Shown here in pieces: positions 1 through 10,127 of a stretch of DNA of 64,000 nucleotides (the stretch's first letter is position 1; each line of letters opens with the position of its first letter). This DNA is from Pseudomonas sp. JM0905a (GTDB lineage Bacteria > Pseudomonadota > Gammaproteobacteria > Pseudomonadales > Pseudomonadaceae). The position numbers and the translations under genes are program-made. The stretch spans positions 310,001-374,000 of the forward strand of contig NZ_JACXBU010000001.1 of NCBI RefSeq assembly GCF_014700075.1, in the 5' to 3' direction. A model generated the notes under the pieces. It was given only the letters and a program-made list of their open reading frames with translations. It was not told the DNA's origin and made no database searches.

Positions 1-267
1 CGCGCCAACTCCATTCGTGAGGACCTGGCCAGCAGTCACTCGCCGGATTTCGCCGAACAGGCGGGGGAGCGCGAGAACGATGAAGTGCTGACTGCCATCC
101 TCGCCGAGACCGAGGCCGCCCTGCGCCGTGTGGGCATGGCCAAGCTGCGTCTGGCAGATGGTAGCTACGGCTATTGCCAGCGCTGCGGCGAGGCCATCGA
201 GCCGGCGCGCCTGGCGATACTGCCCGCCGCCGAGTACTGCCTGGACTGTGCCGACCGGGAGCACTGA
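1..267 (+). CDS. TraR/DksA-type zinc-finger protein, 5' end outside window
   Basis: The reading frame is open from the first base, so the gene starts upstream; 88 residues are visible. The C-terminal half carries a four-cysteine zinc finger (CQRC, then CLDC about 20 residues later) as in the DksA/TraR C4 family, whose members bind in the RNA polymerase secondary channel. A GTG at 85 could act as an internal start but would remove the helical segment before the finger, so I treat the gene as truncated by the window edge. It lies 88 bp upstream of a Lon-like protease gene on the same strand, the same pairing as PA4577-PA4576 in P. aeruginosa (recalled). The family is clear; the exact role is unknown. 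Confidence 0.8.
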   Translation, partial: RANSIREDLASSHSPDFAEQAGERENDEVLTAILAETEAALRRVGMAKLRLADGSYGYCQRCGEAIEPARLAILPAAEYCLDCADREH

Positions 268-355
268 CAACCCCTGGCGCAATGCCTTGCCAGTGATGTC
301 AGGGCGGCGCCAGAATGCGGCCATCGCTTTCTTGCCGAGCCATTAAGGACACTCG

Positions 356-2866
356 ATGCCTGACTCCTTCGCTGCCAGCCTGCGACTGGCGCCCGATGCG
401 CTGACCCGTCCGTTCGAGCCCCATCAGTTCAACTTCAAGAGTACCGACGACCTGGAGCCCTTCCGGGGCGTACTCGGCCAGGAACGCGCGGTGGAGGCCC
501 TGCAGTTCGGCGTGGCCATGCCGCGTCCGGGTTACAACGTCTATGTCATGGGGGAACCGGGCACCGGCCGCTTCTCCTTCGTCAAACGCTATCTCAAGGC
601 CGAGGGCAAGCGCCTGCAAACCCCGGCGGACTGGCTCTACGTCAACCACTTCGAAGAGCCTCGCGAGCCGCGGGCCTTGCAGTTGCCGGCGGGCGAAGCG
701 AGCGGCTTCGTCTGTGACATCGAACATCTGGTGGATAACCTGCTGTCCACCTTCCCGGCGGTATTCGAGACCCCCACCTTCCAGCAGAAGAAGAGCGCCA
801 TCGATCGCGCCTTCAACCAGCGCTACGACCGTGCCCTGGACGTGATCGAGCGCATCGCCCTGGAGAAGGACGTCGCCCTCTACCGCGACAGCGCAAACAT
901 TGCCTTCACCCCGATGAAGGATGGCAAGGCCCTGGACGAGGCGGATTTCGCCCAGCTGGACGAAGCCGAGCGCGAGCGCTTCCATGACGACATTTCCATG
1001 TTGGAGGAGCGCCTCAACGAGGAGCTTTCCAGCCTGCCGCAGTGGAAGCGCGAGTCCAGCAACCAGCTGCGCCAGCTCAACGAGGAAACCATCACCCAGG
1101 CCCTGCAGCCGCTGCTGTCGCCGCTTTCGGAGAAGTACGCGGAAAACGCCGGTGTGGTGGCCTATCTGCAGGCCATGCAGGTGAACCTGCTGAAAACGGT
1201 GGTTGACCAGCTGCTGGACGACAAGCCGGACGCCCAGCGCCGTGAAATTCTGGAAGAGCAGTACTGCCCCAGTCTGGTCGTTGGCCATCACGCCAGCGGT
1301 GGCGCTCCCGTGGTGTTCGAGCCGCATCCCACCTACGACAACCTGTTCGGCCGCATCGAGTACGGCACTGACCAGGGCGCCCTCTACACCAGCTATCGCC
1401 AGTTGCGGCCGGGTGCGCTGCATCGGGCCAATGGTGGTTTCCTGATCCTGGAGGCGGAAAAGCTACTAAGCGAGCCCTTTGTCTGGGATGCCCTGAAGCG
1501 TGCCCTGCAGTCGCGCAAGCTGAAGATGGAGTCGCCCCTTGCAGAGCTCGGCCGCCTGGCTACCGTCACCCTGACGCCGCAGGTGATCCCGCTGCAGGTC
1601 AAGGTGGTGATCATCGGTTCGCGCCAGCTCTACTACACGCTCCAGGACCTGGATCCCGACTTCCAGGAGATGTTCCGCGTGCTGGTGGACTTCGACGAGG
1701 AAATCGCCCTGTCGGACGACAGCCTGGAGCAATTCGCCCAGTTGCTGAAGACCCGCACCTCCGAAGAGGGCATGGCGCCCCTCACTGCGGCCGCCGTGGC
1801 CCGCCTGGCGACCTACAGCGCACGCTTGGCCGAGCACCAGGGGCGTCTGTCGGCGCGAATCGGTGATCTGTTCCAGCTGGTCAGCGAAGCGGACTTCATT
1901 CGTCAGCTGGCGAATGAGCCCCTGACCGATGCCGATCACATCGACCGCGCCCTTCGGGCCAAGGCCACCCGCACGGGCCGCGTATCCGCACGCATCCTCG
2001 ACGACATGCTGGCGGGCGTCATCCTGATCGACACCGCTGGCGCCGCCGTGGGCAAGTGCAACGGCCTGACCGTGCTGGAAGTGGGCGACTCGGCCTTCGG
2101 CGTGCCGGCGCGGATATCCGCGACCGTCTATCCCGGTAGCTCGGGCATCGTCGACATCGAGCGCGAGGTCAACCTTGGCCAGCCGATCCACTCAAAGGGG
2201 GTGATGATCCTCACCGGATACCTCGGCAGCCGCTATGCCCAGGAATTTCCTCTGGAGATATCCGCGAGCATCGCCCTGGAGCAGTCCTACGGCTATGTGG
2301 ACGGCGACAGCGCCTCCCTCGGTGAGGCCTGCACCCTGATCTCGGCGCTGTCGCGCACCCCGCTCAAGCAATGCTTCGCCATCACTGGCTCGATCAACCA
2401 GTTCGGTGAGGTGCAGGCAGTGGGCGGGGTCAACGAGAAGATCGAGGGCTTCTTCCGCCTGTGCGAGGCCCGCGGCCTGACCGGCGAACAGGGGGTGATT
2501 ATCCCCCACGCCAATGTCACCACCCTGATGCTCGACGAGCGCGTGCTGGATGCGGTGCGCAAGGGGCGCTTCCATGTCTACGCAGTGCGCCAGGCCGACG
2601 AGGCCCTGAGCCTGCTGGTAGGCGAGCCGGCCGGTGTGCCTGACGAGAAGGGCCAGTTCCCCGAAGGCAGCGTCAACGCCCGCGTGGTGGCGCGCCTACG
2701 GGAAATCGCCGAGATGGGGCTGGAAGAAGAGGAGAAGGCGGCGCCCGCCCAGGAAATCGCCGAGGTGGTAGCCAAGGTTGCAGCGCCGCCCAAGCCGGCG
2801 CGCAAGGGGCCCAAGAAGGAACCTGGCAAGGCGCCGGCTCCGGACAAGACCCAGGGGCCGTCCTGA
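356..2866 (+). CDS. Lon-like ATP-dependent protease (AAA_32 / Lon_C family)
   Basis: The 836-residue product has an N-terminal AAA-type region and a C-terminal Lon-type peptidase domain. The Ser-Lys dyad is visible: Ser652 in GDSAS and Lys695 in GGVNEKIEG, 43 residues apart as in canonical Lon. The nucleotide loop is degenerate: residues 66-74 read GEPGTGRFS, with Arg where the Walker A Lys should be. There is no LON substrate-binding domain of the housekeeping Lon type. The last 45 residues are rich in Lys, Ala and Pro and look disordered. The protein is cytoplasmic, probably a stress or quality-control protease, with unknown substrates. Synteny matches PA4576 of P. aeruginosa (recalled). 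The start ATG at 356 follows a purine-rich AAGGACACTCG. Confidence 0.88.
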   Translation: MPDSFAASLRLAPDALTRPFEPHQFNFKSTDDLEPFRGVLGQERAVEALQFGVAMPRPGYNVYVMGEPGTGRFSFVKRYLKAEGKRLQTPADWLYVNHFEEPREPRALQLPAGEASGFVCDIEHLVDNLLSTFPAVFETPTFQQKKSAIDRAFNQRYDRALDVIERIALEKDVALYRDSANIAFTPMKDGKALDEADFAQLDEAERERFHDDISMLEERLNEELSSLPQWKRESSNQLRQLNEETITQALQPLLSPLSEKYAENAGVVAYLQAMQVNLLKTVVDQLLDDKPDAQRREILEEQYCPSLVVGHHASGGAPVVFEPHPTYDNLFGRIEYGTDQGALYTSYRQLRPGALHRANGGFLILEAEKLLSEPFVWDALKRALQSRKLKMESPLAELGRLATVTLTPQVIPLQVKVVIIGSRQLYYTLQDLDPDFQEMFRVLVDFDEEIALSDDSLEQFAQLLKTRTSEEGMAPLTAAAVARLATYSARLAEHQGRLSARIGDLFQLVSEADFIRQLANEPLTDADHIDRALRAKATRTGRVSARILDDMLAGVILIDTAGAAVGKCNGLTVLEVGDSAFGVPARISATVYPGSSGIVDIEREVNLGQPIHSKGVMILTGYLGSRYAQEFPLEISASIALEQSYGYVDGDSASLGEACTLISALSRTPLKQCFAITGSINQFGEVQAVGGVNEKIEGFFRLCEARGLTGEQGVIIPHANVTTLMLDERVLDAVRKGRFHVYAVRQADEALSLLVGEPAGVPDEKGQFPEGSVNARVVARLREIAEMGLEEEEKAAPAQEIAEVVAKVAAPPKPARKGPKKEPGKAPAPDKTQGPS

Positions 2867-2874
2867 ACGATCCC

Positions 2875-2961
2875 CTGACCGGTCATGCCGGGGTGTGTTC
2901 CCGGCGTGGCTGGTCAGTCACCGAACAACGGCAAGGGAGGCTCGCGCAATCGGCCTCCCTT
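2875..2961 (+). terminator. Hairpins downstream of the Lon-like gene
   Basis: There are two inverted repeats. An imperfect one spans 2875-2917 (CTGACC ... GGTCAG arms), and a perfect nine-base stem AAGGGAGGC/GCCTCCCTT spans 2933-2961. The second is followed by a short T-containing stretch and is the better terminator candidate. Confidence 0.6.
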
Positions 2962-2988
2962 CGCGTTTCCCTCACCCTGTTCACAGGG

Positions 2989-3011
2989 TTATCCACAATT
3001 TGCGTGGATAA
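2989..3011. promoter_or_regulatory. Pair of opposed DnaA-box-like sites
   Basis: TTATCCACA (2989-2997) matches the strong DnaA box exactly. CGTGGATAA (3003-3011) is the reverse complement of TTATCCACG, one mismatch. They face each other five bases apart. A third exact copy lies at 3509-3517. Whether DnaA binds here is inference. Confidence 0.4.
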
Positions 3012-3078
3012 GCGTCGCGCTTTCGCAGGTCCAAACTCGGGTGTAGGCTGAAATCAGGCCCCTGCGAGGAAAGCCGCC

Positions 3079-3420
3079 ATGACGCGCAACCTCTGCCTTA
3101 CCCGCCAATGCCTGGGACTGGTGACTCGGATCGAGTGTGTGATCCGTCCGCTGGCGGGAGAGAATGGACTCTGGACGCTGCTCTGTGCGGCGGGAATGTC
3201 GGGGGAACAACCCTCGGCGATCAAAGCCCAGGGCCCATTCCACGGGCCTCTCGTGGCGGAATCGGTGCTCTCCGCAATTGCCGACTGCCTGGCAGAGCAG
3301 GGCTACACCGAAGCCCACGACCCGCCGATCTGGCGGCTGCACCTGCAAGGTGAACTGCGACGCATCAATGGCACGCGCTGCCGAGGCCTGGGTGACTGCC
3401 AGTTCCGTCCCGAAAGCTGA
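3079..3420 (+). CDS. Conserved Pseudomonas hypothetical protein (113 aa)
   Basis: I do not recognise a domain. The ATG at 3079 follows GAGGAAAGCCGCC, a good ribosome binding site, and codon use is like the neighbours, so it looks like a real gene. The product is 113 residues with no signal peptide or membrane segment. It has several cysteines (near residues 6, 12, 20, 36, 69, 100 and 107) but no paired CxxC. Position matches PA4575 in P. aeruginosa (recalled). DnaA-box-like sites lie on both sides of it. Confidence 0.65.
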   Translation: MTRNLCLTRQCLGLVTRIECVIRPLAGENGLWTLLCAAGMSGEQPSAIKAQGPFHGPLVAESVLSAIADCLAEQGYTEAHDPPIWRLHLQGELRRINGTRCRGLGDCQFRPES

Positions 3421-3508
3421 CGGGGTTGGTTGACCAGCTTTTGAGCAGCGGCTGCCCGTCAGCGCGGGGAGTGGTGTTCGCGCGACGTTCCAGTGCTCGT
3501 GCACAGAC

Positions 3509-3517
3509 TTATCCACA
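3509..3517 (+). promoter_or_regulatory. DnaA-box-like site
   Basis: An exact TTATCCACA, third in this neighbourhood, in the intergenic region upstream of the UPF0114 gene. A -10-like TATACT lies at 3575-3580 without a clear -35. Confidence 0.35.
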
Positions 3518-3612
3518 GTGTTTGGGGATATTTCCTCCTGCGTGGCCATTATTTTTCTGTAGGAAACACCTCGTTATACTCGCGGCCGGTTTTTTACTGA
3601 CTACGAGAAGCC

Positions 3613-4107
3613 ATGGAACGCTTTCTAGAAAACTCGATGTACGCCGCGCGTTGGCTGCTGGCCCCGATCTACTTCGGCCTGTCCCTGGCCTTGCTGGCGC
3701 TGACCCTTAAATTCTTCCAGGAGATCGTTCATATCCTGCCGCACGTCTTCGAGAAGACCGAGGCGGACCTGATCCTGGTGCTGCTCTCGCTGATCGACAT
3801 GTCCCTGGTAGGTGGCCTGCTGGTGATGGTGATGATCTCCGGCTACGAGAACTTCGTCTCGCAACTGGACATCGACGACGACAAGGAGAAGCTGAGCTGG
3901 CTCGGCAAGATGGATTCCGGCTCGCTGAAGATGAAGGTGGCGGCCTCCATCGTGGCGATCTCCTCTATCCATCTGCTGCGTATTTTCATGGATGCGCAGA
4001 ACATCGATAACGGCAAGATCATGTGGTACGTGGTCCTGCACATGACTTTCGTCATCTCGGCCTTCGCCATGGGCTACCTGGACAAGATGACCAAGCACGA
4101 CCATTAA
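3613..4107 (+). CDS. UPF0114 (TIGR00645) inner-membrane protein
   Basis: The 164-residue product has about four hydrophobic segments: near residues 10-32, 51-73, 110-127 and 135-153. It has the family's typical features: an amphipathic start with a conserved Glu and Arg, [10 protein letters not shown] after the first helix, and the acidic [16 protein letters not shown] loop in the middle. UPF0114 proteins (YqhA-like) are integral inner-membrane proteins of unknown function. Length is normal. It is a single gene closed by a strong terminator, and an upstream TATACT at 3575 could serve as its -10. Matches PA4574 by position (recalled). Confidence 0.85.
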   Translation: MERFLENSMYAARWLLAPIYFGLSLALLALTLKFFQEIVHILPHVFEKTEADLILVLLSLIDMSLVGGLLVMVMISGYENFVSQLDIDDDKEKLSWLGKMDSGSLKMKVAASIVAISSIHLLRIFMDAQNIDNGKIMWYVVLHMTFVISAFAMGYLDKMTKHDH

Positions 4108-4130
4108 TTCTCGTTCTGCCTCCCTCCCAG

Positions 4131-4165
4131 ACCGCCCGTCCGCAAAAAAGCGGACGGGCGGTTGC
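4131..4165 (+). terminator. Rho-independent terminator after UPF0114 gene
   Basis: A perfect 12-base stem, ACCGCCCGTCCG (4131-4142) with CGGACGGGCGGT (4151-4162), an eight-base A-rich loop, then TTGCGTTTC. Confidence 0.8.
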
Positions 4166-4231
4166 GTTTCTGCCGTCTGCTGCCGGCCCTGTGCATTAGA
4201 TTTGAGGTGTACAGCGCGCGAGGGCGAAGCC

Positions 4232-4537
4232 ATGAAATTGCACGACCTCACCAGCCATGCCCGTGCCGGGCACGTCGAAGAAATCAACCTGATCTCCCTG
4301 GAGGGGGGTATTTATCTGCTGGAAGCACGGATCGACGGCCGTTCCCACCATCTGGACGATGGTCAGGGCCATGCCACACACCTGCGCTCGGTTGAGCATG
4401 CACGGGAGGTGCTCCACGAGTTCCCGGACCTGCCGTTCCACCTTGTGCACAACGTGGTGCATGACGAGATGTGCGGAATGGATGCCGATAGCCAGGACAC
4501 AGTGAAGGTCCCCATCTCGACACGCGTTTCCCACTGA
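4232..4537 (+). CDS. Conserved Pseudomonas hypothetical protein (101 aa, DUF6482-like)
   Basis: The ATG at 4232 is preceded by a purine-rich GCGAGGGCGAAGCC; an in-frame TTG at 4202 is less likely. The 101-residue protein starts MKLHDLTSHARAGHVEEINL and contains a strand-rich GGIYLLEARIDGR segment and a His-rich middle (VHNVVHDEMCGM). No membrane segment or signal peptide is seen. From memory it resembles the small DUF6482 proteins common in Pseudomonas and corresponds to PA4573 by position; I am not certain of the family name. Function unknown. Confidence 0.65.
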   Translation: MKLHDLTSHARAGHVEEINLISLEGGIYLLEARIDGRSHHLDDGQGHATHLRSVEHAREVLHEFPDLPFHLVHNVVHDEMCGMDADSQDTVKVPISTRVSH

Positions 4538-4620
4538 ACGGGGAGCAGATCGGAGCCCGCGCCGGGGAGGGGAAGCTGTGCTAGTCTGGCCGGCCTTTTT
4601 ACCCTGAGCGGAGCTCCGCG

Positions 4621-5238
4621 ATGTCCCAACTCGACCTTTCCACCGACGAAACCCGCGTCAGCTATGGCATCGGCCGCCAGCTCGGCGACCAGATCCGTGA
4701 CAATCCCCCGCCCGGTGTGAGCCTGGACGCCGTGATCGCTGGCCTGAGCGATGCCTTCCAGGGCCTGGAAAGCCGCGTCGACGGCGCTGCCCTGTCCGCC
4801 AGCTTCCGCGTGATCCGCGAGCGCATGCAGGCTGAAGCCCAGGCCAAGGCGGAAGCCGCCGCTGGTGCTGGCCGTGCCTACCTGGAAGAGAATGCCAAGC
4901 GCGAGGGCGTGACCGTCCTGGCGTCCGGCCTGCAGTACGAGGTGCTGGTAACGGGCGAGGGCGCCAAGCCGTCGGCCGAGGACACCGTGCGCACCCATTA
5001 CCACGGCACGCTGATCGACGGCACCGTGTTCGACAGCTCCTACGATCGTGGCCAGCCTGCCGAATTCCCGGTGGGCGGCGTGATCGCGGGTTGGGTGGAA
5101 GCCCTGCAACTGATGAATGCTGGCAGCAAGTGGCGTCTGCACGTGCCGAGCGAACTGGCCTATGGCGGTCAGGCAGTCGGCAGCATCCCGCCGCACAGCG
5201 TGCTGGTGTTCGACGTGGAGCTCCTGGACATCCTCTGA
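4621..5238 (+). CDS. fklB: FKBP-type peptidyl-prolyl cis-trans isomerase (FklB/Mip-like)
   Basis: The 205-residue product has the two-part layout of FklB: an N-terminal helical dimerisation domain (about 1-95, with an Ala/Gln-rich long helix) and a C-terminal FKBP domain (about 110-205). The latter shows the hallmarks VRTHYHGTLIDGTVFDSSYDRG, FPVGGVIAGWVEALQLM and YGGQAVGSIPPHSVLVFDVELL. It isomerises X-Pro bonds during protein folding. There is no obvious signal peptide, so it is probably cytoplasmic like E. coli FklB. In P. aeruginosa a cytochrome c gene (PA4571) follows; it is absent here. Confidence 0.92.
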   Translation: MSQLDLSTDETRVSYGIGRQLGDQIRDNPPPGVSLDAVIAGLSDAFQGLESRVDGAALSASFRVIRERMQAEAQAKAEAAAGAGRAYLEENAKREGVTVLASGLQYEVLVTGEGAKPSAEDTVRTHYHGTLIDGTVFDSSYDRGQPAEFPVGGVIAGWVEALQLMNAGSKWRLHVPSELAYGGQAVGSIPPHSVLVFDVELLDIL

Positions 5239-5284
5239 TCCAGGTGACCCCTGGGTGAGCCGTCCCTGGCCCGCCCAGGAACCC

Positions 5285-5306
5285 GCGAGGGCACCTTTGC
5301 CCTCGC
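5285..5306 (+). terminator. Hairpin downstream of fklB
   Basis: Stem GCGAGGGC/GCCCTCGC with a six-base loop, but no T-run. A second GC-rich palindrome (CCGGCGCCCGGGCGCCGG) follows near 5313. Together they probably end the fklB transcript. Confidence 0.45.
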
Positions 5307-5377
5307 TGCAAGCCGGCGCCCGGGCGCCGGTATTGCGGATGACGCGTCCCGGCGTCACCCAGATTCCCCAATCCCTT

Positions 5378-5620
5378 TCAGTGCACCTCGCCATGGGGTC
5401 GCAGCGCCCTGGCGTAGCAGAACAGGAAGAGATTGCGCACCAGCTCCTTGAGTACCAGCGGTTCGCTGGAGTTCAGTCCGGCGAGGTCAAGGTCGCCCTG
5501 GTCACGCAGTTCGTCGAGGTCTTCTTCTTCCAGTACGGCGCAAACTTCGCCTGTTTCCCGATGGAGTATCCGCAGGTAGGGATGGGGGCGATCCAGCCAG
5601 GCATCGATCAGGTAGGTCAT
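5378..5620 (-). CDS. Small conserved protein behind a Fur-box-like site (PA4570-like)
   Basis: The product is 80 residues, highly acidic in the middle (LEEEDLDELRDQGDLDLAG), with a C-terminal helix KELVRNLFLFCYARALRP. The ATG has a strong AAGGAGATGAGCC ribosome binding site on the minus strand. No known domain is recognised. By position and sequence it resembles PA4570 of P. aeruginosa, recalled as an iron-starvation-induced gene of unknown function. The Fur-like sequence 29 bases upstream of the start supports iron-dependent control here too. Confidence 0.7.
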   Translation of the reverse strand: MTYLIDAWLDRPHPYLRILHRETGEVCAVLEEEDLDELRDQGDLDLAGLNSSEPLVLKELVRNLFLFCYARALRPHGEVH

Positions 5621-5648
5621 GGCTCATCTCCTTGAAAAACGCAGAGAT

Positions 5649-5667
5649 GAGAATAATTCCTATTATC
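5649..5667 (-). promoter_or_regulatory. Fur-box-like operator
   Basis: On the minus strand the 19 bases read GATAATAGGAATTATTCTC. They match the Fur consensus GATAATGATAATCATTATC at 14 of 19 positions, counted by eye. The site lies just upstream of the small gene at 5378-5620 and is AT-rich against a GC-rich background. Confidence 0.6.
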
Positions 5668-5708
5668 TAAATAGCAAGTGCCGATCGATACCTTTCGTCG
5701 AGGCAGAA

Positions 5709-5735
5709 AAAAGCCCGTCACCAGGACGGGCTTTT
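5709..5735 (-). terminator. Terminator of ispB
   Basis: AAAAGCCCGTC (5709-5719) pairs with GACGGGCTTTT (5725-5735) around a five-base loop. It lies just past the ispB stop on the minus strand and would also stop plus-strand transcription. Confidence 0.8.
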
Positions 5736-5749
5736 CAGGGGATCGGGAC

Positions 5750-6718
5750 TCAGTGGGTTCGCGCTACGGCGAATTCGGTGAGCTCGATCAGGGCGTCGCG
5801 GTATGCGTTGGACGGCAGCGTGTCCAGGCAGGCGATGGCACGGGCGGCGTAATCGCGGGCCAAATGGGCGGTGTAGTCCAGGGCGCCGGCGGCTTCGACT
5901 GCGGCACGAATGCCTTCCAGGTCCTGGCTGCCGCCTTGCTGGATGGCCTTGCGCACCAGGCTGGCCTGCTCCGGGGTGCCGTCGCGCATGGTGGCGATCA
6001 ACGGCAGGGTGGGCTTGCCTTCGGCCAGGTCGTCACCGACGTTCTTGCCGAGGGTGGCGGCATCGCCACGGTAGTCGAGCAGGTCGTCCACCAGCTGGAA
6101 GGCGATGCCCAAGGCGTCGCCGAACTGGCGCAGGGCTTCAGCCTGTTCGGCGCTGGCGCCGGCCAGCATCGCTGCGCTGTGGGTGGAGGCTTCGAAGAGC
6201 ATCGCGGTCTTGCCGCGGATGACTTCCATGTAGGTTTCTTCGGTGGTGCTGGCGTCGCGGATCTTGGACAGCTGCAGTACTTCACCTTCGGCGATGACCC
6301 GGGTGGCCTGGGAGATGATGCGCATCACCGGCATGGAGCCGAGTTCAACCATCATTTCGAAGGAGCGGGCATAGAGGAAGTCGCCCACCAGCACGCTCGG
6401 CGCGTTGCCCCACAGGGCGTTGGCGGTGGAGCGGCCGCGGCGCAGGCCGGAGGCGTCGACCACATCGTCGTGGAGCAGGGTGGAGGTGTGCAGGAACTCG
6501 ATGGTGGCGGCCAGCAGGCGCAGTTGGTCGCCGCCAAAGCCCAGGGCGTTACCGCTCAGCAGCACCAGGAGCGGGCGCAGGCGTTTGCCGCCAGCGGAGA
6601 CGATGTAATCACCGATCTTTTCCACCAGAGGAACGCGGGAGGTCAACTGCCGGCGAATGATGTCGTCGACTGCGGTAAAATCGTCCGCCACCACGCGGTA
6701 GAAAGCCTGGGGTTGCAT
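5750..6718 (-). CDS. ispB: Polyprenyl (octaprenyl/nonaprenyl) diphosphate synthase
   Basis: The 322-residue enzyme elongates farnesyl diphosphate with isopentenyl diphosphate to make the long side chain of ubiquinone. The first Asp-rich motif is DDVVD at residues 84-88 and the second DDLLD at 211-215. GGKRLRP (residues 43-49) binds the substrate diphosphate. I chose the ATG giving MQPQAFYRVVADDF, the usual N-terminus in Pseudomonas; six further codons are open upstream. It is transcribed away from rplU, the classic ispB|rplU-rpmA divergent arrangement. Confidence 0.94.
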   Translation of the reverse strand: MQPQAFYRVVADDFTAVDDIIRRQLTSRVPLVEKIGDYIVSAGGKRLRPLLVLLSGNALGFGGDQLRLLAATIEFLHTSTLLHDDVVDASGLRRGRSTANALWGNAPSVLVGDFLYARSFEMMVELGSMPVMRIISQATRVIAEGEVLQLSKIRDASTTEETYMEVIRGKTAMLFEASTHSAAMLAGASAEQAEALRQFGDALGIAFQLVDDLLDYRGDAATLGKNVGDDLAEGKPTLPLIATMRDGTPEQASLVRKAIQQGGSQDLEGIRAAVEAAGALDYTAHLARDYAARAIACLDTLPSNAYRDALIELTEFAVARTH

Positions 6719-6797
6719 CAGCCAGAGGTGCTCCAATTGGGATGCGCGGCATGCTAGGGACCGGGCCGGGGACTGTCAAGGCGAGCGCTGGCGGTGC

Positions 6798-6826
6798 TTG
6801 CGCGGCAATCGCGGCTTGCGTACAAT
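6798..6826 (+). promoter_or_regulatory. Probable rplU-rpmA promoter
   Basis: TTGCGC (6798-6803), a 17-base spacer, and TACAAT (6821-6826) in the ispB|rplU divergent region, leaving a leader of about 130 bases before rplU. Confidence 0.45.
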
Positions 6827-6964
6827 CGCGGCCCCTGAACTTTCCTTGGGCATTTTCCTGCCTTACGCAATTGCACGGGCGTCAATTCCGGCCCCCTTGC
6901 AGCCATGCCGACCCATACCTCTTCCTATAAAGCGTCGGGTGAGCAGGTTTAACGGAGAAAATCC

Positions 6965-7276
6965 ATGTACGCAGTTATCGTTACCGGCGGCAAGCAATAC
7001 AAAGTCGCTGAAGGTGAATTCCTGAAAGTCGAGAAGCTCGAAGTCGCCACCGGCGAATCCGTGACTTTCGACCGCGTCCTGCTGATCGGCAATGGCGAAG
7101 ACGTGAAAATCGGTGCTCCGGTTGTAGATGGCGCCAAAGTAGTCGCTGAAGTGGTCTCCCAAGGCCGTCACGACAAAGTGCGCATCATCAAGTTCCGCCG
7201 TCGTAAGCACCACATGAAGCGCCAGGGCCACCGCCAGTGGTTCACTGAAATCAAGATCACCGGCATCCAGGCCTAA
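6965..7276 (+). CDS. rplU: 50S ribosomal protein L21
   Basis: The 103-residue protein starts [25 protein letters not shown], as bacterial L21 does, and carries the basic 23S rRNA-binding segment [16 protein letters not shown] near residues 78-93. The start is preceded by GGAGAAAATCC. It is followed 24 bases later by rpmA in the standard L21-L27 operon. Confidence 0.98.
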   Translation: MYAVIVTGGKQYKVAEGEFLKVEKLEVATGESVTFDRVLLIGNGEDVKIGAPVVDGAKVVAEVVSQGRHDKVRIIKFRRRKHHMKRQGHRQWFTEIKITGIQA

Positions 7277-7300
7277 TTTCCTTTTTGGAGGATTTGACTC

Positions 7301-8913
<1,613 letters not shown>

Positions 8914-8948
8914 GCCCGGCGCCACCCGGCGCTGTGGAGTGTTCGCAT

Positions 8949-8972
8949 GGCCGCGCGCCTTGCTGCGCGGCC
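8949..8972 (+). other. Hairpin between obg and proB
   Basis: Perfect eight-base stem GGCCGCGC/GCGCGGCC with an eight-base loop, 22 bases upstream of the proB start and followed by TTCT. It could slow transcription between the two genes; function is inferred only. Confidence 0.35.
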
Positions 8973-8993
8973 TTCTAGCTAAGGTTGGACGAT

Positions 8994-10112
8994 ATGCGGG
9001 ACAAGGTGACTGGCGCGCAGCGCTGGGTGGTGAAGATCGGAAGTGCATTGCTCACGGCTGACGGTCGCGGGCTGGATCGTTCGGCTATGGCGGTTTGGGT
9101 CGAGCAGATGGTAGCCCTGCGCGATGCGGGCGTGGAGCTGGTGCTGGTGTCCTCTGGCGCTGTAGCGGCCGGCATGAGTCGCCTGGGTTGGCATAGTCGT
9201 CCGAGTGCCGTGCATGAGCTGCAGGCAGCGGCCTCGGTGGGGCAGATGGGCTTGGTCCAGGCCTGGGAATCCAGTTTCGCCGAGCACGGTCGCCACACTG
9301 CGCAGATCCTGCTCACCCATGACGACCTGTCGGATCGCAAGCGCTACCTGAACGCCCGCAGCACCCTGCGCACGCTGGTGGAGCTGGGGGCGATCCCGGT
9401 GATCAACGAAAACGACACCGTGGTCACTGATGAAATCCGTTTCGGCGACAACGACACCTTGGCGGCTCTCGTGGCCAACCTGGTGGAGGCTGACCTGCTG
9501 GTGATCCTTACCGATCGCGACGGCATGTTCGACGCCGATCCGCGTCACAACCCCGATGCCCAATTGATCTTCGAAGCCCGTGCTGATGATCCTGCGCTGG
9601 ATGCCGTGGCTGGCGGAACCGGCGGCGCCCTGGGGCGTGGCGGTATGCAGACCAAGCTGCGTGCGGCTCGCCTGGCTGCGCGTTCCGGTGCTCATACGGT
9701 GATCGTTGGTGGTCGCATCGAGCGAGTACTGGATCGTCTCAAGGCTGGCGAACGTCTGGGTACGCTGCTGGCACCCGAGCGCGGCATGCTGGCGGCACGC
9801 AAGCAATGGCTGGCGGGGCATCTGCAGACGCGCGGCACCCTGGTGCTCGATGCGGGTGCGGTCAAGGCGCTGCGCGAAGACCGCAAGAGCCTGTTGCCGG
9901 TGGGGGTGAAGGCTGTCCAGGGCAGTTTCCGTCGTGGCGAGATGGTGGTCTGCGTCGGGCCTGATGGTTCGGAAGTCGCTCGTGGCCTGGCCAACTACAG
10001 CGCCCTCGAGGCGCAGAAGATCATTGGCCAGTCCTCCGATCTCATCGAAAAGCTGCTGGGGTATGTCGACGAGCCGGAATTGGTGCATCGCGACAACCTG
10101 GTCCTGGTCTGA
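8994..10112 (+). CDS. proB: Glutamate 5-kinase
   Basis: The 372-residue enzyme phosphorylates L-glutamate in the first step of proline synthesis. The N-terminal amino-acid kinase domain is clear ([41 protein letters not shown]), and a C-terminal PUA domain spans about 280-360. The start giving MRDKVTG was chosen over an ATG nine bases upstream because it is the usual Pseudomonas N-terminus. ProA is not encoded nearby, as usual in this genus. Confidence 0.95.
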   Translation: MRDKVTGAQRWVVKIGSALLTADGRGLDRSAMAVWVEQMVALRDAGVELVLVSSGAVAAGMSRLGWHSRPSAVHELQAAASVGQMGLVQAWESSFAEHGRHTAQILLTHDDLSDRKRYLNARSTLRTLVELGAIPVINENDTVVTDEIRFGDNDTLAALVANLVEADLLVILTDRDGMFDADPRHNPDAQLIFEARADDPALDAVAGGTGGALGRGGMQTKLRAARLAARSGAHTVIVGGRIERVLDRLKAGERLGTLLAPERGMLAARKQWLAGHLQTRGTLVLDAGAVKALREDRKSLLPVGVKAVQGSFRRGEMVVCVGPDGSEVARGLANYSALEAQKIIGQSSDLIEKLLGYVDEPELVHRDNLVLV

Positions 10113-10127
10113 GGCGTGGAGGAAGGG

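Noticed and set aside
299-1423. Minus-strand 374-codon frame opposite the Lon-like gene
   Set aside because: Antisense shadow; composition reflects complementary codons and there are no motifs.
5678-6757. Plus-strand 359-codon frame opposite ispB
   Set aside because: Gly-rich antisense shadow; IspB has both Asp-rich motifs.
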